64,000 bases of DNA from Ignavibacteria bacterium (GCA_009773205.1 WPAE01000006.1:124001-188000), one strand, 5' to 3'. Shown: positions 22,159 through 31,785, counted from the stretch's first letter. Numbers and translations: made by a program. Notes: generated by a model not told the origin, from the sequence alone.

Positions 22159-23085
22159 ATGCACTTATTAAGAAACTTTACTATTTGTATGCTGATGATA
22201 TGTTCGCTTACTTTTTCGCAGAACCAAGGGGCAGACTCAGTTAAAATTGTATTTCTTAGCGATACTCAAGAACCAACGATATTTGAGAGAGTATTGCTAA
22301 GTTATAACAATAATGCTAAAGCAAGAGAACTTATTCTTAACAAGATTGCATCGGATTCGCCTAGAGTTGTTTTTCATTTGGGAGATTTAGTTGCTTCCGG
22401 ATTAATTTCGAGCTGGGAGGAAATTGACACTTTAGTCAGCATGTTAAAAAATCAAAGAGCGTACTTTTATCCTGTGCCTGGAAATCACGAGTACATTCCT
22501 TTTGGAGATGTGAGCGCAGCGAGTTACTTCAAGCGGTTTGGTGTGCTTTCTGGCATTTGTTACAGCACCAGAATAAATCAGTTGGGCGTAATTCTTATCA
22601 ACTCAAATTTCGATGAACTTTCTAAAAAAGAAAGAGATTTCTTGCTTAATAAGTATAGTAAGATACTTAGCCTCTACGAAAACGATTCTAACATTAAACA
22701 AATAATTGTAGCTTGTCATCATTCGCCTTTTACTAACAGCAAGATTGTTGCTCCATCGAAAGATGTACAGAAGTATTTACTACCTGGGTTTTTAAAATCT
22801 AAAAAGAGTGTGCTTTTTTTGAGCGGACATTCACATGCGTTTGAGCATTTCAAAATGTATGGGAAAGACTTTTTCGTAATCGGCGGTGGTGGTGGAATTC
22901 AGCATCCACTTTATCTTAACGAAGATGCTATTTACAAAGATCTATTTTCAAAGACCGAAGATAAAAGGATGTTTCATTTTATAGAAATCACCGTTAAAGA
23001 AAAGAATGTTACTATTAACCTAAACATGCTTAATGAAAATTTTGATGGCTTTAAGACTTCAACACTACTAAGATTCCCGAATTGA
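22159..23085 (+). CDS. Secreted calcineurin-like metallophosphoesterase
   Basis: 308 aa with a signal peptide (about 1-20, ending SLTFSQ). All five metal-site blocks of the family are visible: SDTQ (usual D-x-H replaced by DTQ), HLGDLV, PGNHE, CHHSPF and SGHSHAFEHF. It should hydrolyse a phosphoester in the periplasm or outside the cell using two metal ions; the purple acid phosphatase and 3',5'-nucleotidase branches are alternatives. The first-block Gln in place of His is the one unusual metal ligand. Confidence 0.85.
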   Translation: MHLLRNFTICMLMICSLTFSQNQGADSVKIVFLSDTQEPTIFERVLLSYNNNAKARELILNKIASDSPRVVFHLGDLVASGLISSWEEIDTLVSMLKNQRAYFYPVPGNHEYIPFGDVSAASYFKRFGVLSGICYSTRINQLGVILINSNFDELSKKERDFLLNKYSKILSLYENDSNIKQIIVACHHSPFTNSKIVAPSKDVQKYLLPGFLKSKKSVLFLSGHSHAFEHFKMYGKDFFVIGGGGGIQHPLYLNEDAIYKDLFSKTEDKRMFHFIEITVKEKNVTINLNMLNENFDGFKTSTLLRFPN

Positions 23086-23155
23086 AAATTCCTAATAACA
23101 AAATAGTTGTAGTATTTCTTATTTTTGCTTGAGTTCTAATTAATTATCTGGAATT

Positions 23156-24835
23156 ATGGAAGAGACAAAAAATACAAACGAAAATCCGGTAGAACGTAAA
23201 CCTAAAAATTTTATTTACGAAATAATTGATGAAGACAATAAGAATGATAAGTGGGGCGGTAGAGTTCACACAAGATTTCCACCGGAACCAAACGGCTATC
23301 TTCATATTGGACATGCAAAATCAATTTGTTTGAACTATGGAATAGCAAGAGATTACAACGGAAAATTTAATCTCCGCTTCGATGATACGAATCCCGAAAA
23401 AGAAGAACAAGAATACGTTGATTCTATTGTTGAAGATGTAAAATGGCTTGGCGGTGATTTTGGAGATCGCGTGTTTTACGCTTCAGATTACTTTGAGCAA
23501 ATGTATCAATGGGCTGTTGAATTAATTAAGAAAGGCAAAGCATATGTTTGCGATTTGAATGCTGAAGAAATACGTGCATCTCGCGGAACTCTAACTGAAC
23601 AGGGAAAAGAAAGTGCATACAGAAACAGAAGCGTGGAAGAAAATTTAGATTTACTTGAACGTATGCGAAAAGGCGAGTTTGAAAATGGTGCAAAAACATT
23701 GCGTGCAAAGATTGATATGGCTTCTCCAAATTTTAATATGCGCGACCCGATAATGTACCGCATCGTTCATGCAGACCATCACAGACAAGGAAAAGATTGG
23801 TGTATTTATCCAACTTACGATTGGGCGCACGGCAATGAAGATTCAATAGAAGGAATCACTCATTCCATTTGCACTTTGGAATTCCAAAATCACCGTCCGC
23901 TTTATGATTGGTTTTTAGATTCTCTTGGTGTTTATCATCCACAGCAAATTGAATTTGCAAGACTGAATCTTAGCTACACTGTAATGAGCAAGCGAAAATT
24001 GTTGCAGCTTGTAAAAGAAAATTTTGTAGATGGCTGGGATGATCCTAGAATGCCTACAATTTCTGGTTATAGAAGAAGAGGGTACACAGCAGAATCAATC
24101 AGAAACTTTGCCGAGATAATTGGCGTAGCAAAGCGCGATGCACTGACAGATATTTCGTTGCTTGAGTTTGCCGTTCGTGATGATCTAAATAAAAATGCTC
24201 AGCGGGCTATGGCTGTGTTAAAACCTATAAAAGTTGTTCTAACAAATTATGAAGGCGAAGAAAATTTAGAAGCTGTTAATAACCCCGAGAACCCGAATGC
24301 CGGAATGAGATTGGTTCCTTTCAGCAAAGAGTTGTACATTGAAGAAAACGACTTTATGGAAAATCCGCCAAAAGGATTTCATCGTTTAATCCCTGGCGGA
24401 GAAGTTAGACTTCGTTACGCATACATTATCAAATGTGAAGAAGTAATTAAAGATGATGACGGAAATGTTGTAGAACTTCGCTGTACTTACGATAAAGAAA
24501 CAAAGAGCGGCACAGGAACTAGCACTAAGAAAGTTAAAGGAGTAATTCACTGGGTTTCTGCAAAAGATGCCGTTGATGCGGAAGTAAGATTGTACGATAG
24601 ATTGTTTGTTGTTGAAAACCCCGGCACAGAAGAAGATTGGCTTAGTAAGATTAATCCACAATCGCTGGAAATAATCAGCAACGCTAAAATTGAACCATTT
24701 ATTAGGAATGCAAAACAACAGGACAAATTTCAGTTTGAAAGAATGGGTTATTTCTGCGTTGATACTAAATACACAACGCCGGGAAAATTAGTCTTCAACA
24801 GAACAGTAACACTAAAAGATAGTTGGAAAAAGTAA
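23156..24835 (+). CDS. glnS: Glutaminyl-tRNA synthetase
   Basis: Class I synthetase charging tRNA-Gln. The HIGH motif is in [12 protein letters not shown], the KMSKS equivalent is VMSKRKL, and GlnRS-specific FDDTNPEKE follows the HIGH block. The two beta-barrel anticodon domains occupy the last 200 residues. 559 aa, normal. The presence of GlnRS beside a GluRS suggests direct charging, although loss of the amidotransferase route cannot be judged from this window. It converges on gltX; both end at the same hairpin. Confidence 0.97.
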   Translation: MEETKNTNENPVERKPKNFIYEIIDEDNKNDKWGGRVHTRFPPEPNGYLHIGHAKSICLNYGIARDYNGKFNLRFDDTNPEKEEQEYVDSIVEDVKWLGGDFGDRVFYASDYFEQMYQWAVELIKKGKAYVCDLNAEEIRASRGTLTEQGKESAYRNRSVEENLDLLERMRKGEFENGAKTLRAKIDMASPNFNMRDPIMYRIVHADHHRQGKDWCIYPTYDWAHGNEDSIEGITHSICTLEFQNHRPLYDWFLDSLGVYHPQQIEFARLNLSYTVMSKRKLLQLVKENFVDGWDDPRMPTISGYRRRGYTAESIRNFAEIIGVAKRDALTDISLLEFAVRDDLNKNAQRAMAVLKPIKVVLTNYEGEENLEAVNNPENPNAGMRLVPFSKELYIEENDFMENPPKGFHRLIPGGEVRLRYAYIIKCEEVIKDDDGNVVELRCTYDKETKSGTGTSTKKVKGVIHWVSAKDAVDAEVRLYDRLFVVENPGTEEDWLSKINPQSLEIISNAKIEPFIRNAKQQDKFQFERMGYFCVDTKYTTPGKLVFNRTVTLKDSWKK

Positions 24836-24851
24836 TCCTTTTATTTAAGGA

Positions 24852-24927
24852 ATAGAACGCGGATTTATTATGATCAGATATGATTATCATGATAGGTCAT
24901 AATAATCATATCTAATCGGCGTTCTAT
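24852..24927. terminator. Bidirectional hairpin between glnS and gltX
   Basis: A nested inverted repeat. The outer arms are ATAGAACGC (24852-24860) and its complement GCGTTCTAT (24919-24927); the inner arms are AGATATGATTAT (24876-24887) and ATAATCATATCT (24902-24913). The outer arm covers the gltX stop codon. It likely ends transcription from both sides, though no strong T run follows. Confidence 0.6.
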
Positions 24928-26375
24928 CTTAATGTATTTAATGCAGTATTAATTCTATTAATCACTTCGCCTTTTCCTAAGATAAAGAGAAGATCATACA
25001 TCCCGGGTCCGGTACTGATGCCAGAAAGTGCTAAGCGCAATGGATGAATTAGTTTTCCAGCGCTTATATTGAGTTCGGAAGCGGCTTGTTTTAATACTGT
25101 TTCGTAATCTTCTTTCGACGGATTATTTAGTTGTGTGAATTTATTTTTTAAGACTACTAATTGTTCTGGAGTTTCTGGCTTCCAATTTTTGAGTCTGCTT
25201 GCTTCTTCATATTCTGTCGGCGCTTCAAAGAAATAAGGAGATTTAGTTAAATACTCTTTAACAAAGTTAACCCTCTCTTTCATCGCATCAATAATTTGTA
25301 GTAGGTAGCTGTCGGAATAATTTTCAATTCTCAATTCTGAATTCTCAATTTCAAACTTCAGCAGAGTCAAGAGTTCTTCGTTGGATTTCTTGCGCAAATG
25401 TTCAGCATTAATCCAATTCAGTTTTTCGAAATCGAAAACTGCGCCGGAATTGTTAACTCTTTCAAGAGAAAAACTTTCTATCAATTCATTCATATAATAA
25501 AATTCTTTATCATTACCGGCGTTCCAGCCAAGCAGAGCAACAAAATTTACTAGAGCCTCTTTCAAAAAACCTTTTGCACGGTAGTCTTCAACAGCAACAT
25601 CGCCTTGCCGCTTGCTAAGTTTTGAACGATCCGGATTGAGAAGAAGTGGAAGATGTGCAAAAATTGGCTTCTCCCAGCCGAAGAAATCGTACAGCAAAAC
25701 ATGCTTAGGCGTAGATGAAAGCCATTCTTCGCCGCGGATTACGTGGCTAATCTGCATCATATGATCATCAACAACATTTGCCATGTGATAAGTCGGGTAC
25801 CCATCACTTTTAATCAAAACTTGATCGTCAACATTGTTGCTCTCAAACTCAACTCTCTTTCTAATTATGTCATCAAAAATAATTTTTTGATTTAGAATTA
25901 CATTAAGCCTTACTACATGAGGAATTCCGTTTGCAAGCTTATCTTCAATTTCATTTTTGGAAAGTGAAAGACAATGCTTATCATATTTTGCTTGAGGAAG
26001 CTTTTGCGCAGCTTGTTCTTCCTTAAGAGTTTGAAGTCGTTCCGGAGTGCAAAAACAAAAATAAGCGTGTTCTTTAGCAATTAAATCATCAGCGTACTTT
26101 TTGTATATATCTAATCTCTGCGATTGCATATAAGGACCAAACTCACCTGCTTTATCCGGTCCTTCATCATAATCTAATCCGCACCATTTTAAGGATTCAA
26201 TTAAGTTTTCCACTGCTCCTTCAACGTAACGGTTACGGTCTGTGTCTTCAATACGCAGAATAAATTTGCCATTATTCTTTCTGGCAAAAAGAAAATTGTA
26301 CAATGCAGTACGCAAGCCGCCAACGTGAAGATATCCAGTTGGGCTTGGCGCAAATCGCACGCGTGTTTCGCTCAC
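24924..26375 (-). CDS. gltX: Glutamyl-tRNA synthetase
   Basis: Charges tRNA-Glu. HIGH motif in SPTGYLHVGG at the N-terminus and KLSKRQGDV as the KMSKS equivalent; 483 aa. I place the start at GTG 26375 (SETRVRFAPSPTG) with GGAG five bases upstream. A longer frame to 26414 would start inside a MITE-like repeat and add residues unlike the family. At about residues 340-350 the protein contains ENSELRIEN, encoded by an AATTC-rich tandem-like tract (25321-25351) that looks like a small in-frame insertion in the anticodon-binding part. Confidence 0.96.
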   Translation of the reverse strand: MSETRVRFAPSPTGYLHVGGLRTALYNFLFARKNNGKFILRIEDTDRNRYVEGAVENLIESLKWCGLDYDEGPDKAGEFGPYMQSQRLDIYKKYADDLIAKEHAYFCFCTPERLQTLKEEQAAQKLPQAKYDKHCLSLSKNEIEDKLANGIPHVVRLNVILNQKIIFDDIIRKRVEFESNNVDDQVLIKSDGYPTYHMANVVDDHMMQISHVIRGEEWLSSTPKHVLLYDFFGWEKPIFAHLPLLLNPDRSKLSKRQGDVAVEDYRAKGFLKEALVNFVALLGWNAGNDKEFYYMNELIESFSLERVNNSGAVFDFEKLNWINAEHLRKKSNEELLTLLKFEIENSELRIENYSDSYLLQIIDAMKERVNFVKEYLTKSPYFFEAPTEYEEASRLKNWKPETPEQLVVLKNKFTQLNNPSKEDYETVLKQAASELNISAGKLIHPLRLALSGISTGPGMYDLLFILGKGEVINRINTALNTLR

Positions 26376-26408
26376 AAAATCTCCAAATTTTGGTGCAAAT
26401 ATAATAAA

Positions 26409-26505
26409 GGGCACCTCTAAAAATTAGTTTTATAAAAATTTACCGCAGTGTTCACAAAGAAAACTAAAAAGTTCGCAAAGTATATTGGTATTTTTAAAGG
26501 CGCCC
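26409..26505. repeat. MITE-like element, family 1, complete copy
   Basis: 97 bp. Ends are GGGCACCTCTAAAAA and the complement of GGGCGCCTTTAAAAA. A 4-bp direct repeat TAAA flanks it (26405-26408 and 26506-26509). The left edge is 5 bp from a CAAATATA box (26396-26403; TATATTTG on the minus strand) that could be the -7 promoter box of gltX, so the upstream half of that promoter would now lie inside the element. Confidence 0.75.
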
Positions 26506-26546
26506 TAAAGATGCTGATGGATTTGAGATGCTTGTTGAGAGCAGAT

Positions 26547-26569
26547 AAAAAAAATCCCTCAAAGAGGGA
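26547..26569 (-). terminator. Intrinsic terminator of the hybrid kinase gene
   Basis: Six bases after the stop, on the minus strand: stem TCCCTC / GAGGGA with a 3-nt loop, followed by eight T. Classic rho-independent form. Confidence 0.8.
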
Positions 26570-26574
26570 AATTT

Positions 26575-28968
26575 TTAACTAAGTGTGTTCGTGTAATATT
26601 TTACTTTGTCAATAAACTCTTTGCTATCAATTGGCTTTGGAATATAATCGGTAGCGCCAGATTCTATACATTTTTCACGGTCCCCTTTCATAGCGAACGC
26701 TGTTAGCGCAATTATTGGTGTTTCTTTGTAAGAGGCAATTTCACGAATTTTTTCTGTAGCTTCAAATCCGTTCATAATTGGCATTTGCATATCCATCAGA
26801 ATCAAATCAAATTTTTGATCGCGAGCCATCTTAAAAGCATCTTCACCGTTTTCAACAACAACAATGCTTTCAAAGCCGTTCTTTTTGAGTAGTCGCGTTA
26901 CAATAATCTGTGAGTGTTTATAATCTTCGGCTAATAAAATCTTTAACCCGCCTTCACTTTTAATAACTTCAGCAGCAGGAGGAGGAGTTTCGTAGCGGTT
27001 TATCATTGCGTTTATAGTTTCGGCAAGATCTTCAATATTTGTTGAGCGTTTGTCTAATAAATCTTCAAACAAACCTTCAATCTGTTTTAAATCTTCTTGA
27101 TAATTTTCTTTACCAGTATAAATTATAATTGGAAGTCTTGCGAAGCGTTTTTCAGATTTTATGAGTTTTATCAATTCAAAACCGTTTGGAGTAGGCATAT
27201 CCAAATCTACAATGGCAAGATCAATATCTTTGTCTTTAATAACTTCCATTACTGCTGCAGAAATATTTATTGCAACCGCATTAAAACCGGCTTGCTCTAT
27301 AGCTTGCTTTACCAAATTTAGAGTTGGTAGATCATCATCAACACAAAGCACGTTTGAATTTTTTCTGAGTTTGTAGCTTGTAAGCACTTCTACCAAATAG
27401 TTGTAATTAATTGGCTTAATAAAGTACTCAACAGCGCCCATTAAAAATGCTTTTTGCTGTTCGGGTTCAACAGAACACACAATAACCGGAATGTTTTTTG
27501 TCTTAGGATGATCATGCATTTTTTTTAGCATTTCCAAACCGTTTGCCGTCGGTAATTCAATATCGAGAATTACTGCAAGCAAAGTTTCCTTTTCAATAAC
27601 GCTGAATGCTTGAGATTCTGTGCTTACTATAGTAGGATCGTAACCCCATTTGTTAAGATAGTTGCTCAACAATTTAGAGGTTGCGTAATCATCTTCGATA
27701 ACGAGCACTTTGTTTTTTGTTGAAGGCTTTGGAAGCTGTGATAGGGTTGATTCGAAATCCGGCATTACTTCTCCACTAATTGTGAAAATGAATGAGTTTC
27801 CTTTTTCGTTTTTACCGGCGGAAATTTCGCCGCCCAGATAGTTTACAAAACTTTTTACTAAAGTAAAACTAAGTCCGGTAATGTTTGTTGCTTTGAACTC
27901 GCTTTTGTTAGCAACTACAAAAGGCTCAAAGAATTCTGATAGCGTATTGGCATCAAGTTGATTACCTGTATCAGATATTTCAAAACGAAGTTTGCTGTCT
28001 TTTGAAACACTAACTTGAACAGAAATTTCTCCTTGCAAAGTAAGTGTAGTAGAAACAAACAAAAGCATTGAAATTATATACTTGAGTTTTTGTTCATCAA
28101 GTTCAACAGGGCGAAGAAGAGGTTTATCCAATAAAACATTGAAATTAATTTTACGTGTACCTAAACGACTTCTAAAGTTTTCAACAATTTCATTTAACAG
28201 TACATTTAAGTCAACCTGTTTCAGATACTTGGTTAAATTATTCTTATCTATCTTAGCAAGTTCATTAAGATCATTAATATTCAACGAGATGCTTTGTGCG
28301 TTTTTTTTAATTGAAGAAATATACTCTTGCTGCGATGATGTTGGATTTTCATTTAGTAGATAGGAAAGAAACCCAACTATAGAATTAGCATTGGCTTTTA
28401 ATTCACGCGCTGTTTCTTCAACTACGTGGGAAAAACCTACTGATGGTTTATATGAAGTAGATTTGGAAACTTTCCAAGTTGAAATAAGCAAAGAAACAAT
28501 ATGGAGAGATCTTTCAAACTGTTCTTGTTCGTTCTTAGTGAAAGCAGATTTTTTGCCGATCTTAACCAAAACTTTTTCTGCTGTAGTAAGCGAAAAGAAA
28601 CCGCATCCTTCGTAAGTCATAAAATCTGAAACTTGAATAGTACATTTTGAATCGAAGAAAAGTTTATTGAATTCGTTGCTGTGAATAGCCGTGCACGAAT
28701 TGCAATAATGTGTTGAACCGCTCTTAAAATTTTTCTTGGCAGATGCAGATTTTCCGATTACTTCAAGTACTTTGCCATCTTTTAGATCAAATAAAACGAG
28801 TGCAGAAAGATCAAATTCAATGCATAGGAAATTACATAGTTCGTCTGGAAAGAAAACATCACCTTTCTGGGAGAGGTTTACTAATTCATTTAATTTTTGT
28901 ATTAACTCAAATTTTGCGCCGACCAATATTTTCTCGAATAATTGACAAGATTCTGTTTCTATTATCAC
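26575..28968 (-). CDS. Multi-receiver hybrid sensor protein with a degenerate histidine kinase core
   Basis: 797 aa, no signal peptide or membrane helix. Order: GAF-like region (about 1-165, with cysteines 89, 92, 109 and 122), HisKA-like helices (about 178-240), HATPase-like domain (about 255-400), then three receiver domains (420-530, 539-650, 676-793). Phosphoacceptor Asp469, Asp588 and Asp726 are present, with receiver Lys and Ser/Thr positions largely kept. In the kinase part the expected SHEL motif reads AREL, putting Arg188 where the His should be. The N-box Asn is absent (MLLFVSTTLT) and the second glycine box reads GLSFT. It probably cannot autophosphorylate and may act as a phosphate sink or scaffold for another kinase. 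Start GTG 28968 is tentative; no clear ribosome site. Confidence 0.85.
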   Translation of the reverse strand: MIIETESCQLFEKILVGAKFELIQKLNELVNLSQKGDVFFPDELCNFLCIEFDLSALVLFDLKDGKVLEVIGKSASAKKNFKSGSTHYCNSCTAIHSNEFNKLFFDSKCTIQVSDFMTYEGCGFFSLTTAEKVLVKIGKKSAFTKNEQEQFERSLHIVSLLISTWKVSKSTSYKPSVGFSHVVEETARELKANANSIVGFLSYLLNENPTSSQQEYISSIKKNAQSISLNINDLNELAKIDKNNLTKYLKQVDLNVLLNEIVENFRSRLGTRKINFNVLLDKPLLRPVELDEQKLKYIISMLLFVSTTLTLQGEISVQVSVSKDSKLRFEISDTGNQLDANTLSEFFEPFVVANKSEFKATNITGLSFTLVKSFVNYLGGEISAGKNEKGNSFIFTISGEVMPDFESTLSQLPKPSTKNKVLVIEDDYATSKLLSNYLNKWGYDPTIVSTESQAFSVIEKETLLAVILDIELPTANGLEMLKKMHDHPKTKNIPVIVCSVEPEQQKAFLMGAVEYFIKPINYNYLVEVLTSYKLRKNSNVLCVDDDLPTLNLVKQAIEQAGFNAVAINISAAVMEVIKDKDIDLAIVDLDMPTPNGFELIKLIKSEKRFARLPIIIYTGKENYQEDLKQIEGLFEDLLDKRSTNIEDLAETINAMINRYETPPPAAEVIKSEGGLKILLAEDYKHSQIIVTRLLKKNGFESIVVVENGEDAFKMARDQKFDLILMDMQMPIMNGFEATEKIREIASYKETPIIALTAFAMKGDREKCIESGATDYIPKPIDSKEFIDKVKYYTNTLS

Positions 28969-29059
28969 AAATAAAAATAAAGATTTTAACTAATAGTTGA
29001 AACAATATGATTGTGAATTATAGAGTAAGAAAAAGAAAAAAATAATTCTGGTTTATAAT

Positions 29060-29157
29060 AGGCATCTCTAAAAATTGTCATTCTAAATCCGCTTTAGCAG
29101 ATAAAGAATTTCAGCTTTGTCTATTTGAAAGAAAACGAAGATTCTTCGTCGCTCCGT
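29060..29157. repeat. Partial family 1-like repeat with a conserved body
   Basis: Begins with AGGCATCTCTAAAAA, matching the family 1 end, then has a body (GTCATTCT..AATCCGCTTTAGC..GATTCTTCGTCGCTCCGT) shared with 49282-49379. No matching right-hand inverted end is found. It lies between the hybrid kinase promoter side and the clpP terminator. Confidence 0.55.
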
Positions 29158-29162
29158 AAAGC

Positions 29163-29189
29163 AAAAAAGGGCAACAACGTTGCCCTTTT
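29163..29189 (-). terminator. Intrinsic terminator of the tig-clpP operon
   Basis: Perfect 11-bp stem AAAAGGGCAAC / GTTGCCCTTTT with a 3-nt loop. On the minus strand it is followed by a T run (TTTTTT). It lies 9 bp after the clpP stop. Confidence 0.85.
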
Positions 29190-29197
29190 AAGGTAAA

Positions 29198-29863
29198 CTA
29201 TTTCTTAGTGTTATTAGTGGGTGTTGCCCGCTGAATCAAAATATTATCTATTAACTTGTATTCCTTTGCTTCTTCGGAAGTCAAATAATAGTCTCTATCA
29301 CAATCTTTCATAATCTGCTCAAAAGGCTTACCAGTTGCTTCTGCTAAAATGTTGTAAAGAGTATCGCGGGTTTTTATCATTTCCTTAGCATGAATTTCGA
29401 TATCGGTTGTTTGTCCTTGTAAACCGCCAATCCAAGGCTGATGAATCATAATTTTAGAGTGAGGAAGTGCAGATCTTTTGCCAGATTCTCCGCCAGCTAA
29501 TAAAACTGCGCCCATGCTTGCAGCTAACCCAACGCAAATTGTAGAAACTTTCGATTTGATGTAATTCATTGTATCGTAAATTGCAAGTCCAGCAGAAACA
29601 CTTCCTCCTGGAGAATTGATGTACAAGTTAATATCTTTTTCCGGGTCTTCAGCTTCTAAGAAAAGCAATTGAGCAATTATTAAACTTGCAACGTGATCAT
29701 CTACAGCAGTACCAAGAAAAATTATTCTTTCGCGTAGAAGACGTGAGAAAATATCCATTCCGCGTTCGCCGCGGCCGGTTTGTTCAATTACATAAGGTAC
29801 CAACTGATTCATAATTTGCGGCTGCTTGAGATATTCTTGGTAACTGCGAATTTTAGTGTTCAT
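29198..29863 (-). CDS. clpP: ATP-dependent Clp protease proteolytic subunit
   Basis: Self-compartmentalising serine protease. Catalytic triad: Ser116 in [10 protein letters not shown], His141 in MIHQPWIGG and Asp191 in [11 protein letters not shown]. The N-terminal propeptide-like extension (about 1-22) precedes the [16 protein letters not shown] block. 221 aa. It overlaps the end of tig by 11 bp, the common tig-clpP arrangement; no clpX follows here, since the operon ends at a terminator. Confidence 0.97.
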   Translation of the reverse strand: MNTKIRSYQEYLKQPQIMNQLVPYVIEQTGRGERGMDIFSRLLRERIIFLGTAVDDHVASLIIAQLLFLEAEDPEKDINLYINSPGGSVSAGLAIYDTMNYIKSKVSTICVGLAASMGAVLLAGGESGKRSALPHSKIMIHQPWIGGLQGQTTDIEIHAKEMIKTRDTLYNILAEATGKPFEQIMKDCDRDYYLTSEEAKEYKLIDNILIQRATPTNNTKK

Positions 29864-31160
29864 GTTTGTGTCCTTTCTTCACTTTCATTTTTTCAGCGGC
29901 ATCAATTTCGGTAATCTTGGCATTATCTATCAAGAACCTAATCACTTTTTCTTCAAGAAGCATTTCTGCGCGGCTAGTATCTTCATAATATTTCATAAGC
30001 TTAGCAACAGTAATGCCTGTTTTTTCAGATTCCTTCTTAGCAAGTTCTTCAAGTTCGCTTTCTTCAACTTTGATGTTTTCTTTTTCAGCTAAAGCTTCCA
30101 TAATTATCTGCCACTTAGCATTCCATTCAGCACGAGGTTTTAAGTATTCGGAAACAGCAGCTTCATCGAAATTAGTGGCTTTGTAGCGTTTTGCGTTTTC
30201 TCTTTCAGAATCAACCATTCTTTTTTGAAGAGTTTTTACGTAGCCTTGTGGTGCAGTAAAATCATTATTCTTCACAACTATATCTAACAAATTGTTGGTA
30301 ACAATTTCTTCTGTTTGCTTTGTGTAGTAATCTTCAAAATTCTTAGTAACATATTCTTTCAACTCATCAATGTTAGAAGCTTTATTTCTGGAAATTTTCT
30401 TAATGAGTTCTTCTGTCAATTCCGGTTTTACAACTTTTTCAACTCTTATTAAATCAGCCTGGTATTTAAATTCTTCTTTGTGAAGTTCTTCGCCGCGATA
30501 ATGTTCATCTGTGAATACGAAATCAAATTCTTCGCCTACTTTTTTGCCGATTGCGTTTTCTTTAATCTGCGGATTAACTTTTGCATCGCTCAAATCTATC
30601 TGAATATTTTCGCTGCGTGAGCCAACCATTGGCATTCCTTGCTCATCCATTCGCTGTAAATCAACTGTAATTCTGTGCTGGTTATCTGCAACTAGTTCGG
30701 TTTCTTCAAACTTGCAATGCGGCTTTAGCATAAAATCAATTTCTTTGTCAACATCGGCAGCTTCAAATTTGAATATCGGCTTCTCAACTTCAATTCCCGT
30801 ATAATCTTTCAATTCAATTTTAGGCTTTATTTCATATCCAACTTTGAAATAAAGTTTTTCTCCAGGTACAAAGTTGATATCCAGTAATTCGGGCTTACTT
30901 ATCGGTTTCAATCCTTCTTGCTCAACAGCATCCCAAAATTTTTTGGAAGAAATATCTTCGCTTGCTTTGTATTCAATGGCTTCACCGTAAAGCTTTTTAA
31001 TCATTCCCATAGGAGCTTTACCTTTTCTAAAACCATCAATAGTAAGTTTTTTAGCCTCGTCTTTGTATGCTTGCTGAATTTCCGGCAGTATTTCGTCGTA
31101 GGATAAGGTTACTTCAATTTCTTGTTGATAGCCGCTAGGTTGGGTTACTTGTACTTCCAA
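29853..31160 (-). CDS. tig: Trigger factor
   Basis: Ribosome-associated chaperone and prolyl isomerase. The ribosome-binding signature is GFRKGKAP; the N-terminal domain is followed by a PPIase-like middle region (about 150-250) and a long helical C-terminal arm. 435 aa. Start is TTG at 31160 ([12 protein letters not shown]), five bases after GAGGA. The frame stays open further upstream, but that part reads through the tRNA-Leu gene and is not protein. Only 34 bp separate this start from the tRNA 3' end, with no terminator between. Confidence 0.95.
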   Translation of the reverse strand: MEVQVTQPSGYQQEIEVTLSYDEILPEIQQAYKDEAKKLTIDGFRKGKAPMGMIKKLYGEAIEYKASEDISSKKFWDAVEQEGLKPISKPELLDINFVPGEKLYFKVGYEIKPKIELKDYTGIEVEKPIFKFEAADVDKEIDFMLKPHCKFEETELVADNQHRITVDLQRMDEQGMPMVGSRSENIQIDLSDAKVNPQIKENAIGKKVGEEFDFVFTDEHYRGEELHKEEFKYQADLIRVEKVVKPELTEELIKKISRNKASNIDELKEYVTKNFEDYYTKQTEEIVTNNLLDIVVKNNDFTAPQGYVKTLQKRMVDSERENAKRYKATNFDEAAVSEYLKPRAEWNAKWQIIMEALAEKENIKVEESELEELAKKESEKTGITVAKLMKYYEDTSRAEMLLEEKVIRFLIDNAKITEIDAAEKMKVKKGHKHEH

Positions 31161-31193
31161 ATGTTCCTCGGTTTTATTCTTATGATGTGATTT

Positions 31194-31277
<84 letters not shown>

Positions 31278-31290
31278 TTTTTTTGGCTCG

Positions 31291-31321
31291 CAAAATTAGT
31301 TATGTTTTATATAATATCAAA
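31291..31321 (-). promoter_or_regulatory. Promoter of tRNA-Leu (tig-clpP), Bacteroidota type
   Basis: On the minus strand TTTG (31318-31321) and TAATTTTG (31291-31298) are separated by 19 bases, an exact fit to TTTG-N19/21-TAnnTTTG. The -7 box ends 13 bp before the mature tRNA 5' end. Confidence 0.65.
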
Positions 31322-31460
31322 GAATAGCAATAAATAATAAGTGAAAGTTGAAGTGTGAAATAGTGCATTTTTCTTTTGAATCCTAAGTTTTCCAACCTTC
31401 TACAAAACTTCTCAATTTTCAACATTTTAAATAAATTGCCCCTAATTCCATTGCGGACTG

Positions 31461-31711
31461 ATGAATCCTTTTATTATTGAGCAAAATAGAATAGAGTTAC
31501 TTAATTCACTGCCAAATTCTTTTGGTATGACTAAGAGCTTTGGCTGTTATTAGCTTTCTATAAAACCCTAATTGAAGCAAATAATCAAATTCTTTTTGAT
31601 GCTTATGCCGATGAATTTCTGGATGAATTCCAGTCAGAGTTAAATCAACCCAAATTTTCCGTTAGGAAAATTTGCCCTTTGGGCCGACAGGCATTAAGTC
31701 ATTTAGAGTAA
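31461..31711 (+). pseudogene. Possible decayed gene next to tRNA-Leu
   Basis: Two short open stretches in different frames. 31461-31553 reads MNPFIIEQNRIELLNSLPNS and on to a TAG. 31556-31711 reads FYKTLIEANNQILFDAYADE and on to a TAA. Residue composition looks protein-like, so this may be one gene broken by a frameshift. I do not recognise a family. The rest of the 31278-32174 gap holds a hairpin (31759-31785), two fused repeats (31862-32030) and an inverted repeat before the ATPase gene. Confidence 0.3.
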
Positions 31712-31758
31712 ATAGGTTATGTCGAAATTCTCAATTTTCAACACTATCGGCCTTCGGC

Positions 31759-31785
31759 AAAAAATTCATTTCTAATGAATTTTTT
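31759..31785. terminator. Symmetric hairpin, terminator-like
   Basis: Perfect 12-bp stem AAAAAATTCATT / AATGAATTTTTT with a 3-nt loop TCT. Ends in T6 on both strands, so it could stop transcription in either direction. No intact gene ends nearby; it may belong to the decayed ORF upstream. Confidence 0.5.

Noticed and set aside
22035-22244. 69-aa ORF between the ligase and the phosphoesterase
   Set aside because: It overlaps the signal peptide and start of the phosphoesterase in another frame and has biased, low-information composition.
26376-26414. Longer gltX N-terminus starting at GTG 26414
   Set aside because: It begins inside a MITE-like repeat and adds residues before the conserved SETRVRFAPSPTG start, which has its own GTG and GGAG.
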